From assembly GCA_947629895.1 (NCBI GenBank), contig CANRFP010000040.1, positions 1 through 11,467 on the forward strand: a stretch of DNA of 11,467 bases. Direction: 5' to 3'. Shown in pieces: positions 1 to 5,235 of the stretch. Numbering within the stretch: position 1 is the stretch's first letter; the number at the start of each line of letters is the position of its first letter. Origin of the DNA: an uncultured Clostridia bacterium. Lineage in GTDB: Bacteria; Bacillota_A; Clostridia; Christensenellales; UBA1242. The notes under the pieces were generated by a model. That model was not told where the DNA came from. It did no database searches and saw only the letters and a program-made list of their open reading frames with translations. Made by a program: the position numbers and the translations under genes.

Positions 1-299
1 GCGATTGGAGTGCTTATAACATTGTGCCAAGCAAGTGCATTGATGGCGAGATTTTTGAGAAACTGCTCACCGAAAAATTTGCCGAGCAAAATCTGACCGT
101 CAAACGCAAAAACAACAAACTGGACGGACAAAGAAAATTTTGTGGCTGTATGCCATCAGTAGATATTGGACGCTATGACACTTGTCGCCACGGCTGCAAC
201 TATTGTTATGCGCGAAAAGGCCAGCTAAAAAGCATGCTTGACAAGCTTTCTGGCGAAATTTATGACCGCAAAACCGAACTTGAATTTGAATATAAATAG
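1..299 (+). CDS. DUF1848 family protein, C-terminal part (5' end outside window)
   Basis: The frame is open from the window edge (codons in phase with position 3), so this is the 3' end of a longer gene; an internal GTG at 24 is probably not the true start. The visible ~98 residues end in a cysteine-rich block: CGC at 141-149, then D-I-G-x-Y, then [10 protein letters not shown] at 183-212, which has CxxxCxxC spacing. DUF1848 proteins are about 300 aa, and their C-terminal cysteines resemble the radical-SAM 4Fe-4S motif, although in classical radical-SAM proteins that motif lies at the N-terminus. Function is unknown; iron-sulfur binding is the family expectation. The stop codon overlaps the Shine-Dalgarno of the next gene (TAGGAGG), so the two are probably co-transcribed. 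Confidence 0.85.
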   Translation, partial: DWSAYNIVPSKCIDGEIFEKLLTEKFAEQNLTVKRKNNKLDGQRKFCGCMPSVDIGRYDTCRHGCNYCYARKGQLKSMLDKLSGEIYDRKTELEFEYK

Positions 300-310
300 G
301 AGGCATTTTT

Positions 311-727
311 ATGGACGAATTTACTGAAATCAAAGATGAAAAACAATTGAAAAATTTTTTAGATGAAATTTGGAATTTTCATGATGGGGTTATTTCAAAG
401 ATAGAATATGTTTCTGGCTCTTCTGGTTCAAAGGACGGAACTTATCCAATTGATAAAAACCCAAGAATTTTGCTGAGAATTGAAGGTTGTAATTATAACG
501 AAACAACTATTGACGGAGTTGAACTTTTGTTTGAGGGGTTGATAAAGGCTTTTATTTCGCCAATTGAACGAAATTTTACGACCAACATTTTTGAGGCAAA
601 TATCATTTTAAAAAATCACAAATTTGTTTTTGTCAGTGATATTGATGATGATGTGAACGAAATCAACACTAATCAAAGTGGGGCTTGCTATGTCATGGCA
701 GAAAAACTCAGTTATAGATTGTTTTAG
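311..727 (+). CDS. hypothetical protein, 138 aa
   Basis: I do not recognise this protein with confidence. ATG at 311 follows the Shine-Dalgarno TAGGAGG (297-303) at good spacing. The product is acidic and soluble, with no signal peptide or membrane segment. It opens with a helical, charged stretch, then FHDGVISKIEY (about residues 23-33), then alternating hydrophobic residues suggesting beta strands. The FHD...I start followed by strands recalls small beta-rich proteins often annotated as immunity or uncharacterised proteins, but this is only a resemblance. It lies 11 bases after the DUF1848 gene and is probably in the same operon, which appears to end at the palindrome at 774-814. Confidence 0.7.
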   Translation: MDEFTEIKDEKQLKNFLDEIWNFHDGVISKIEYVSGSSGSKDGTYPIDKNPRILLRIEGCNYNETTIDGVELLFEGLIKAFISPIERNFTTNIFEANIILKNHKFVFVSDIDDDVNEINTNQSGACYVMAEKLSYRLF

Positions 728-749
728 GCAGTTTAAAAGCGTAAAATAT

Positions 750-778
750 TTGCAAAATTTGATATTTAGGTGTAAAAT
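750..778 (+). promoter_or_regulatory. possible promoter overlapping 11-bp repeats
   Basis: TTGCAA (750-755), a 17-base spacer and TAAAAT (773-778) resemble a sigma-A promoter. The -10 overlaps a tandem 11-mer: TAGGTGTAAAA (767-777), then TAGGTGTATAA (778-788), with an inverted copy TTATACACCTA at 800-810. If active it would transcribe the tRNA-like region and the 78-aa gene. The -35 match is only moderate, so this is weak. Confidence 0.3.
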
Positions 779-814
779 AGGTGTATAAGGAGTGAAAACT
801 TATACACCTATTTT
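774..814. terminator. perfect 16-bp inverted repeat, likely terminator
   Basis: AAAATAGGTGTATAAG (774-789) and CTTATACACCTATTTT (799-814) are exact reverse complements around a 9-base loop. The right arm runs into TTTTTCTTT, so a hairpin followed by a T-rich tail would form 46 bases after the preceding stop codon. This fits intrinsic termination of the upstream operon, although the stem is unusually AT-rich. The arms also contain 11-bp repeats that could be protein-binding sites, so an operator role is an alternative. Confidence 0.6.
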
Positions 815-862
815 TCTTTGCCTATTGTAGACAACCGAAAAATAAAGGGGAAAAGGCGGCAA

Positions 863-940
863 GAGCAGTTGATTGCGGGCGGGGAGAACACTTCCTTCGT
901 AATCAATAGGTCGTGGGTCCGATTCCCACCACCAGCTCCA
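863..940 (+). pseudogene. broken tRNA-Thr(CGT)-like sequence
   Basis: The 3' half is a convincing tRNA: anticodon loop TTCGTAA (896-902, anticodon CGT), 3' anticodon stem TCAAT, variable AGGTC, perfect T-arm GTGGG-TCCGATT-CCCAC (913-929), acceptor strand CACCAGC (930-936), discriminator T and CCA (938-940). Upstream, GAGCA-GTTGA (863-872) matches a D-stem 3' strand plus the 5' anticodon stem that would pair with TCAAT, but about 23 extra bases (873-895) separate it from the loop. No acceptor 5' strand GCTGGTG and no D-arm 5' strand are found before it. It is therefore a tRNA remnant or attachment-site scar, not a normal tRNA gene. The inserted bases end in ACTTCC, itself a common tRNA-Thr anticodon-stem sequence, suggesting a chimera of two tRNAs. 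Confidence 0.6.
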
Positions 941-965
941 TATAAAGTAAGTAAATAGTCTTAGT
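936..965 (+). repeat. intergenic element, copy 1 (right part)
   Basis: CTCCATATAAAGTAAGTAAA, followed by TAGTCTTAGT, nearly matches the element before the Nudix gene (1321-1353). The usual left part is replaced by the tRNA-like sequence; only GGCGGCAAG at 855-863 resembles the GGCGGTAAC of copy 2. The element leads directly into the Shine-Dalgarno of the 78-aa gene. Confidence 0.7.
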
Positions 966-978
966 TGGAGGAGAAATT

Positions 979-1215
979 ATGGCGATTAAAGGAATGCTGA
1001 TTAGAGCGACAAAAGATGAAAGTAGAAATAAAGAACTTTCAGAATTTATATGGTCGCTATCATTTAAAAAGCCAATTCGTGTTGATGTTGCTGTTTACGA
1101 TGAGTCTATATCGGCTAAAGTTTCAAAAACTAGATATGTTATAACAGTTAACCCTAAAACAGAACTTGAAGACATTAAAAACTTTTTGTTGAAAAAAGGA
1201 TATATAATCGATTAA
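979..1215 (+). CDS. small hypothetical protein, 78 aa
   Basis: ATG at 979 follows a strong Shine-Dalgarno, GGAGGAG, at about 967-973. The 78-residue product is soluble and mixed-charge, beginning MAIKGMLIRATKDES and containing an alternating beta-like segment (about residues 33-56) before a short helix. I recognise no family. It is the first of several single genes each preceded by the same intergenic element, with a tRNA-Thr-like remnant immediately upstream. The next gene has its own promoter at 1248-1275, so this gene may be its own transcription unit. Confidence 0.65.
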   Translation: MAIKGMLIRATKDESRNKELSEFIWSLSFKKPIRVDVAVYDESISAKVSKTRYVITVNPKTELEDIKNFLLKKGYIID

Positions 1216-1247
1216 AGAAAATTTCACGAAATCAAATTTGATTATTT

Positions 1248-1275
1248 TTGATTTTTAATCAAAATGTGGTATAAT
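1248..1275 (+). promoter_or_regulatory. sigma-A type promoter for the Nudix-GNAT genes
   Basis: TTGATT (1248-1253), a 16-base spacer and a perfect TATAAT (1270-1275). It overlaps AT-rich inverted repeats made of ATCAAA/TTTGAT units (1230-1264). It would drive the Nudix gene at 1368 and possibly the genes after it. Confidence 0.65.
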
Positions 1276-1292
1276 CGCAATATCAAAACGAG

Positions 1293-1353
1293 AAATCAAA
1301 AGTCGACTTTTTGGCGGTAACTCCCATATAAAGTAAGTAAATTGTCTTAATTT
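1293..1353 (+). repeat. intergenic element, copy 2
   Basis: The order is AAATCAAAAGTCGACTTTTT (1293-1312; it contains the palindrome AAAAGTCGACTTTT), GGCGGTAACTCCC, then ATAAAGTAAGTAAATTGTC and TTAATTT. It aligns across its length with copies 3 and 4 and its right half with copy 1. It ends at the Shine-Dalgarno AAGGAGGAG of the Nudix gene. Confidence 0.75.
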
Positions 1354-1367
1354 AAGGAGGAGAAATT

Positions 1368-1784
1368 TTGTTTGAGATTTTGGTTGCAACTTTGATTTGC
1401 AAAGATAACAAGGTTTTGCTTGTGACAGAGAAAAAAGAAGAAGTCATTGGAAAATTAAATCTTCCAGCTGGTCATCTTGAGATGGGAGAAACTTTAACGC
1501 AAGGTGCATGTCGCGAGGTTTTTGAGGAGACAGGATTAAATGTGAAAATAACACATCTGATAGATGTTCAGTATTTTAATCGAAAAGAAAAATCCTATGT
1601 TGCATTTGTCTTTAAAGGAGAAATAAAACACGATTTATCAAAAGAGAATGAACTAAAATTTGACTTTTATGATGTAAATTTTATAAAAAATCACACAGAA
1701 ATGTTGAGAAATCCAACATTAATCTTATCTGCTATAGCGAACGCAAAAGGCGGAAGCAAGGAAGCGATTAGTTTGTTAAAATAG
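1368..1784 (+). CDS. Nudix hydrolase
   Basis: Nudix enzymes hydrolyse nucleoside diphosphates linked to another moiety, often clearing damaged nucleotides. The full Nudix box G-x5-E-x7-REUxEExGU is visible at residues 35-57 (G35, E41, R49-E50, E53-E54, G56), so metal binding and catalysis should be intact. At 138 aa it is a single Nudix domain of normal length; the substrate cannot be told. The start is TTG at 1368, chosen because AAGGAGGAG lies just upstream and the frame gives the expected N-terminal strand FEILVATLI. It has its own promoter (1248-1275) and is the first of three consecutive genes separated by the repeated element. Confidence 0.9.
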   Translation: MFEILVATLICKDNKVLLVTEKKEEVIGKLNLPAGHLEMGETLTQGACREVFEETGLNVKITHLIDVQYFNRKEKSYVAFVFKGEIKHDLSKENELKFDFYDVNFIKNHTEMLRNPTLILSAIANAKGGSKEAISLLK

Positions 1785-1805
1785 TTTGATTTTCGCAAAA
1801 TCAAA
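1785..1805. repeat. hairpin and direct repeat after the Nudix gene
   Basis: TTTGATTTT-CGC-AAAATCAAA is a perfect 9-bp stem with a 3-base loop beginning right after the stop codon. There is no clear T-run after it, so termination is doubtful. CGCAAAATCAAA (1794-1805) is repeated directly at 1813-1824. ATCAAA units recur at each boundary of this gene series. Confidence 0.5.
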
Positions 1806-1829
1806 ACGCCATCGCAAAATCAAACAAAA

Positions 1830-1890
1830 AAATCAAGGGCCGACTTTTTGGCGGTGACAGCCAAATAAAGCGAGTAATTTGTCTTAATTT
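1830..1890 (+). repeat. intergenic element, copy 3
   Basis: AAATCAAGGGCCGACTTTTT, then GGCGGTGACAGCC (GGC/GCC can pair), AAATAAAGCGAGTAATTTGTC and TTAATTT. It is the same length as copy 2 (61 bases) and aligns without gaps. It ends at the Shine-Dalgarno GAGGGGG of the RNA-ligase-like gene. Confidence 0.75.
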
Positions 1891-1899
1891 GAGGGGGAA

Positions 1900-2403
1900 A
1901 TGATGGGAGAGAAATTTTTGACTGTATTTGCTGTTTTTGACAACGAAACACAAAAAAAGTTAAAAAAGATGCAAGATGAAATTTTGAAATTGGGGAATTT
2001 GGGAACACAAACAATGGACATCCCTTTTCACATTTCTCTTGGAAGTTTTCCGGTTAAAGACGAAGAAGAGTTAAAATCGAAAATTAAAAAAGTTTGTGCA
2101 TGCAAAAGAACTTTTGATATTGTTTTGACAAAAGTCAATCATTTTAACAACAGGGTGCTGTTTATCGAACCAAAACTCAACAAGGACTTAAAGGATTTGC
2201 ATAGTTTGTTTGATAGCAATTTCCATGGTGGCTTTTCATGGCATGCTCATGCAACTATGTTTTGTGGAAACGAGAAAGAAGTGACAATGGCAAAAGAAGT
2301 TTTGCAAAAATTGTTTAAGCCGATAACAGCAAAGATTGTGTCAATCCAAATGGGTGAGTTTTTCCCAACCAAAATGTTGGCGGAAGAAAAGTTGCAAAAA
2401 TAA
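1900..2403 (+). CDS. 2'-5' RNA ligase-like / 2H phosphoesterase
   Basis: The 167-aa product carries the two H-x-S/T motifs of the 2H phosphoesterase superfamily: HIS at residues 44-46 in PFHISLG and HAT at 117-119 in WHAHATMF. Members act on 2'-5' or cyclic-phosphate bonds in RNA or small nucleotides; bacterial ones are usually annotated as 2'-5' RNA ligase, with physiological role often unknown. Length fits a single complete domain with both active-site halves. The start is ATG at 1900, followed by a second ATG, just after GAGGGGGAA. The stop touches copy 4 of the repeat element, which separates it from the methyltransferase. Confidence 0.85.
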   Translation: MMGEKFLTVFAVFDNETQKKLKKMQDEILKLGNLGTQTMDIPFHISLGSFPVKDEEELKSKIKKVCACKRTFDIVLTKVNHFNNRVLFIEPKLNKDLKDLHSLFDSNFHGGFSWHAHATMFCGNEKEVTMAKEVLQKLFKPITAKIVSIQMGEFFPTKMLAEEKLQK

Positions 2404-2460
2404 AAATCAAAAGTCGATTTTTTTGGCGGGGATGCCCAGATAAAGTTGGAGTTTTTAATT
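2404..2460 (+). repeat. intergenic element, copy 4 (diverged)
   Basis: It begins at the base after the stop codon: AAATCAAAAGTCGATTTTTT, then TGGCGGGGATGCCC (GGC/GCC pairing), AGATAAAGTTGGAGTTTTTAATT. The right end is shortened relative to copies 2 and 3 and supplies both the Shine-Dalgarno TTGGAG and the TTG start of the methyltransferase. Confidence 0.65.
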
Positions 2461-3043
2461 GAAGAAAAAAGTGGATAATGATGGCTTTATTGATATGTGG
2501 GATGGATGGGCGAAAAAGCGTAGCGGAGTGCCTGTTTATGATTTATGGCTGGAAGAGTATGAAAACATATTAAAAGACAATCAGTCAACCGAGATTTTGG
2601 ATTTGGGCTGTGGCAATGGTGCAGACACATTATATTTGATTACAAAAAAATATAAAGTCCTTTCTTGTGATTTTTCCAAAGAGGCACTGAAAAATATAAA
2701 GGAAAACATTCCAAACAGCAAAACAAAACATCTCAATATGCAAGAGAAATTTCCGTTTAAGGACAACAGTTTTTCTGTGATAATAGCAGATTTATCGTTG
2801 CATTATTTTGATGAAAACACAACATTTCAAATAATGCGTGAAATTAAAAGAATTTTAAAAACAGGCGGCTATCTTCTTGCAAGAGTTGTTTCCGTTGACA
2901 ACATTCAGGGCATTAGTGTTGGGGAAAAACTTGAACCAAATTTTTATTTTGAAGGGGCTTATACAAAGCGCTTTTTTGATGATAAAGATATTAAAAAATT
3001 TTTTGGAGAAATCGGAAAATTGAATATAAAAAAGTTTCGATGA
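2459..3043 (+). CDS. class I SAM-dependent methyltransferase with C-terminal frameshift
   Basis: The Rossmann-fold SAM-binding motif ILDLGCGNG is at about residues 46-54, followed by VLSCDFS (motif II) and the post-motif region FPFKDNSFSVIIADLSLHYF, as in Methyltransf_11/UbiE-type enzymes; the substrate is unknown. The start is TTG at 2459, with TTGGAG 7 bases upstream. The 0 frame stops at 3043 after 194 aa. At 3028-3034, however, the in-phase heptamer A-AAA-AAG allows a -1 shift into a frame open to TGA at 3106-3108, adding VSMTRNEEEYLKPRMVYQIK and a few more residues. That tail resembles a normal methyltransferase final strand and ends at the Shine-Dalgarno of the next gene. The intact gene is probably 2459-3108, either by programmed frameshift or before a one-base deletion. 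Confidence 0.85.
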   Translation: MKKKVDNDGFIDMWDGWAKKRSGVPVYDLWLEEYENILKDNQSTEILDLGCGNGADTLYLITKKYKVLSCDFSKEALKNIKENIPNSKTKHLNMQEKFPFKDNSFSVIIADLSLHYFDENTTFQIMREIKRILKTGGYLLARVVSVDNIQGISVGEKLEPNFYFEGAYTKRFFDDKDIKKFFGEIGKLNIKKFR

Positions 3044-3117
3044 CACGAAACGAAGAGGAGTATCTAAAACCAAGAATGGTGTATCAAATTAAAGTTGAAA
3101 AAATTTGAGGAGGGCAT

Positions 3118-3546
3118 ATGCAAATCATAAAAGCAAACAAAAGCCATAAAGATTTTATTTTGGAAACAAATAGAAAGGTTAATGAAGTTTCGGGACTTAA
3201 AAATTCCAGACTTGATGAGTTTATTGATAAAGATTTATTTTGCAAAAATCCAAAATTTCACTGTCTAATTGCAGATGAACATGGACAGGCTGTTGGGATG
3301 TGTCTTTATGCTGATATGTATATGGCAAATCATGGAATAGGTTATTATTTGGCAAATGTTTATGTTTTGCCAGAATTTCGCAAGAAAAATATTTTTAACA
3401 TGTTTTTACAAACGATAAATAAAGATAAAAATTATAATTTCATGTTTGCGTTTGTTGGTGATGAAAACATTGCTATGCAAAACATTATGGGCAAAATTGG
3501 TGCAAACGAAATAGGACTAAAATCTTATTTTTTAAAAATTAAATAA
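3118..3546 (+). CDS. GNAT family N-acetyltransferase
   Basis: The 142-aa protein has the GNAT layout: N-terminal strand and helices, a central strand with GQAVGMCLY (about 56-64), then VYVLPEFRKKNIFNMFL (81-97), which corresponds to acetyl-CoA-binding motif A. The usual R/Q-x-x-G-x-G/A is degenerate here (RKKNIF), so acetyl-CoA binding may be altered. The C-terminus (IGANEIGLKSYFLKI) matches the usual closing GNAT segment. The substrate is unknown. ATG at 3118 follows GAGGAGGG (3107-3114), which overlaps the stop of the -1 frame of the methyltransferase, so the two are translationally close. No repeat-element copy precedes this gene. Confidence 0.75.
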   Translation: MQIIKANKSHKDFILETNRKVNEVSGLKNSRLDEFIDKDLFCKNPKFHCLIADEHGQAVGMCLYADMYMANHGIGYYLANVYVLPEFRKKNIFNMFLQTINKDKNYNFMFAFVGDENIAMQNIMGKIGANEIGLKSYFLKIK

Positions 3547-3555
3547 GTTGATTTG

Positions 3556-3564
3556 TGTTATAAT
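3556..3564 (+). promoter_or_regulatory. extended -10 promoter of the polymerase gene
   Basis: TGTTATAAT at 3556-3564 fits TGnTATAAT. No good -35 lies 17 bases upstream; TTGATT at 3548 is too close. The predicted start of transcription, about 7 bases after the -10, coincides with the ATG at 3571, implying a leaderless mRNA. Confidence 0.6.
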
Positions 3565-3570
3565 AAGGAT

Positions 3571-4839
3571 ATGGAAAAACAGCGGGTGTATTTTGTGATT
3601 GACATGAAGTCCTTTTTCGCATCGGTGGAGTGTGCCGAAAGGGGACTTGATGCCATGACAACTAAACTTGTGGTGGCTGATGAAACTAGGACAGAAAAAA
3701 CCATCTGCCTTGCTGTTTCGCCCGCTTTGAAAGCGCTGGGGATAAAGAACAGGTGCAGGCTGTTTGAAATACCAAAAAACATCGATTTCATTATTGCATC
3801 GCCAAGAATGAAAAAGTATATTGAGTATGCCGCCGAAATCTATGGCATCTATTTGAAATACATTGACAAAAGTGACATTCATGTTTATTCGATTGATGAA
3901 TGCATAATTGATGCCACGGACTATCTCAAAATTTACAAATTAAAGGCCAAAGAATTTGCCTCAAAACTTATGGGCGAGATAAATGAAAAACTGCACATTC
4001 CTTCAACAACCGGAATTGGGAGCAACATGTATCTTGCTAAAATTGCGCTTGACATCACCGCCAAACATGCACCAGACAGAACTGGCTGGCTGACCGAAGA
4101 AAAGTTTGTGCGCACGCTTTGGAAACATCAGCCACTCAGCGACTTTTGGGGGATATCCCATGGCACAATAGACAGGCTTGCAAAATATGGCATTTATGAC
4201 ATGGAAGGCATTGCAAAGGCGAACGAAGATTTGCTTTACAAGGAATTTGGAATCAATGCTGAACTTTTAATTGACCACGCTTGGGGAAGAGAACCTTGCC
4301 TTATGAGTGACATCAAAAATTACAAATCCAAAACCAAATCTTTTTCATCGTCACAAATCTTGCCAGAGAACTACAATTTCAAAGATGCTAAACTTGTGAT
4401 GCAAGAGATGGTGCAAAACGGTTGCTATGACTTGTTTAGGCAGCACTATGTCACGCAACTCATCCACTTGTATATAGGTTATGGGGATAGCAAGGGAGAG
4501 GGTGCAAAAGGCACAACACGAATGAACGTGACAACAAACCTTTATTCCATCATAGGCGAATATGCTTGCAAGTTGTTCGACAAAATTGTTGACAGAAGTC
4601 GACCAATTAGGCGAATAGGATATGATTTTGCCGACCTTATGCCGGAAGAGAACGAGCAATATGACTTTTTCACAGATTTGGAACAAATTGAAAAGGAAAA
4701 AAGGCTTACAGAGAGCGTGATTGAGTTGCAAGATAAATATGGAAAAAATTCTGTGCTTAAGGGGTTGGATTTGGAAGAAAAAGCCACGCAAAGGGACAGA
4801 AATAGGCAAATAGGAGGGCATAAAAGTGGAGAGAACTAA
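3571..4839 (+). CDS. Y-family translesion DNA polymerase (UvrX/DinB/UmuC-like)
   Basis: This error-prone polymerase copies damaged DNA. The first catalytic block VIDMKSFFASVE begins at about residue 9 (metal ligand D11; SFFAS includes the steric-gate position), and the second acidic pair is in YSIDECIID (D109, E110). TGIGSNMYLAKIALD is the palm/thumb segment, and DFWGISHGTIDRLAKYGIYD is the helix-hairpin-helix region. The C-terminal little-finger domain follows, for a normal length of 422 aa. The DMKSF form resembles Firmicutes UvrX-type enzymes rather than E. coli DinB. I chose ATG 3571; an upstream in-frame TTG at 3553 overlaps the promoter. No obvious LexA box was seen. It overlaps the YolD-like gene by 14 bases, the usual pairing in Gram-positives. 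Confidence 0.93.
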   Translation: MEKQRVYFVIDMKSFFASVECAERGLDAMTTKLVVADETRTEKTICLAVSPALKALGIKNRCRLFEIPKNIDFIIASPRMKKYIEYAAEIYGIYLKYIDKSDIHVYSIDECIIDATDYLKIYKLKAKEFASKLMGEINEKLHIPSTTGIGSNMYLAKIALDITAKHAPDRTGWLTEEKFVRTLWKHQPLSDFWGISHGTIDRLAKYGIYDMEGIAKANEDLLYKEFGINAELLIDHAWGREPCLMSDIKNYKSKTKSFSSSQILPENYNFKDAKLVMQEMVQNGCYDLFRQHYVTQLIHLYIGYGDSKGEGAKGTTRMNVTTNLYSIIGEYACKLFDKIVDRSRPIRRIGYDFADLMPEENEQYDFFTDLEQIEKEKRLTESVIELQDKYGKNSVLKGLDLEEKATQRDRNRQIGGHKSGEN

Positions 4840-5152
4840 GATGCCAAGGGCGGACAGAGCAAAGCAATTTGCCCCATTTGATGCATTGAAAGGGTTGCAA
4901 AATGCCCTGCGATTGAAAGAATATCAGCACGAAAGAGTTCAAAAAGGCGAAATCCAGGAAGAGAAAGCGGCTGAGATTTCAAAAGTTCTCATCAACCTTG
5001 AAAAAGGCGACAAAGTAAACGCCACATACTTTGAAGATGGGCATAACAAGCAAGTTTGTGGCGAAGCAAAACTTATCATTGAAGAACAGTGCTTGAAAGT
5101 GGGTGCAAAAAAGATAATTTTAGACAATTTATTGGAGATTGAAAAAATTTAG
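4826..5152 (+). CDS. YolD-like family protein
   Basis: The 108-aa partner of the Y-family polymerase. The N-terminal MPRADRAKQFAPFDALKG (from residue 6) is the signature stretch of this group. The middle contains KGDKVNATYFEDGHNKQVCG, matching the beta-strand region of YolD proteins, and the end KKIILDNLLEIEKI also fits. YolD proteins are proposed relatives of UmuD/accessory partners of UvrX-type polymerases, with no confirmed mechanism. GTG at 4826 is preferred over ATG 4841 because TAGGAGGG (4811-4818), inside the polymerase gene, is 7 bases from the GTG. It overlaps the polymerase end and terminates at the hairpin at 5213-5234. Confidence 0.85.
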   Translation: MERTKMPRADRAKQFAPFDALKGLQNALRLKEYQHERVQKGEIQEEKAAEISKVLINLEKGDKVNATYFEDGHNKQVCGEAKLIIEEQCLKVGAKKIILDNLLEIEKI

Positions 5153-5212
5153 CAAAAAACGATGCGAAAAACAGCAATATTTGCTATTATAACCCTATTA
5201 AACATATAAAAG

Positions 5213-5234
5213 TCGAGCATTGCTCGATTTTTTT
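5213..5234 (+). terminator. intrinsic terminator, TCGAG-loop-CTCGA type
   Basis: TCGAG-CATTG-CTCGA followed by seven T. It lies between the convergent 3' ends of the YolD-like gene and the minus-strand paralogue. It is the first of three near-identical terminators, the others being at 7910-7938 and 9242-9270. Confidence 0.85.
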
Positions 5235-5235
5235 C

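Noticed and set aside
863..940. Functional tRNA-Thr or tmRNA end
   Set aside because: The acceptor 5' strand and D-arm 5' strand are absent and the anticodon arm is interrupted by 23 bases; the 3' end does not match the tmRNA alanine-like end.
1293..1362. Riboswitch in the repeated leader
   Set aside because: Pairing between CTCC and the Shine-Dalgarno is possible in copies 1 and 2 but not in copies 3 and 4, and no known aptamer is recognised.
936..2460. Integron gene cassettes with attC sites
   Set aside because: The boundary repeats lack paired core sites of the GTTRRRY type and the long imperfect palindrome of attC, and no tyrosine integrase is visible. Only the cassette-like layout is kept as a finding.
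3041..3043. TGA read as tryptophan (Mollicute code 4)
   Set aside because: Reading through TGA at 3041 gives a short basic tail with a stop soon after and no family-like ending. TGA is a natural stop elsewhere, and TGG encodes tryptophan throughout.
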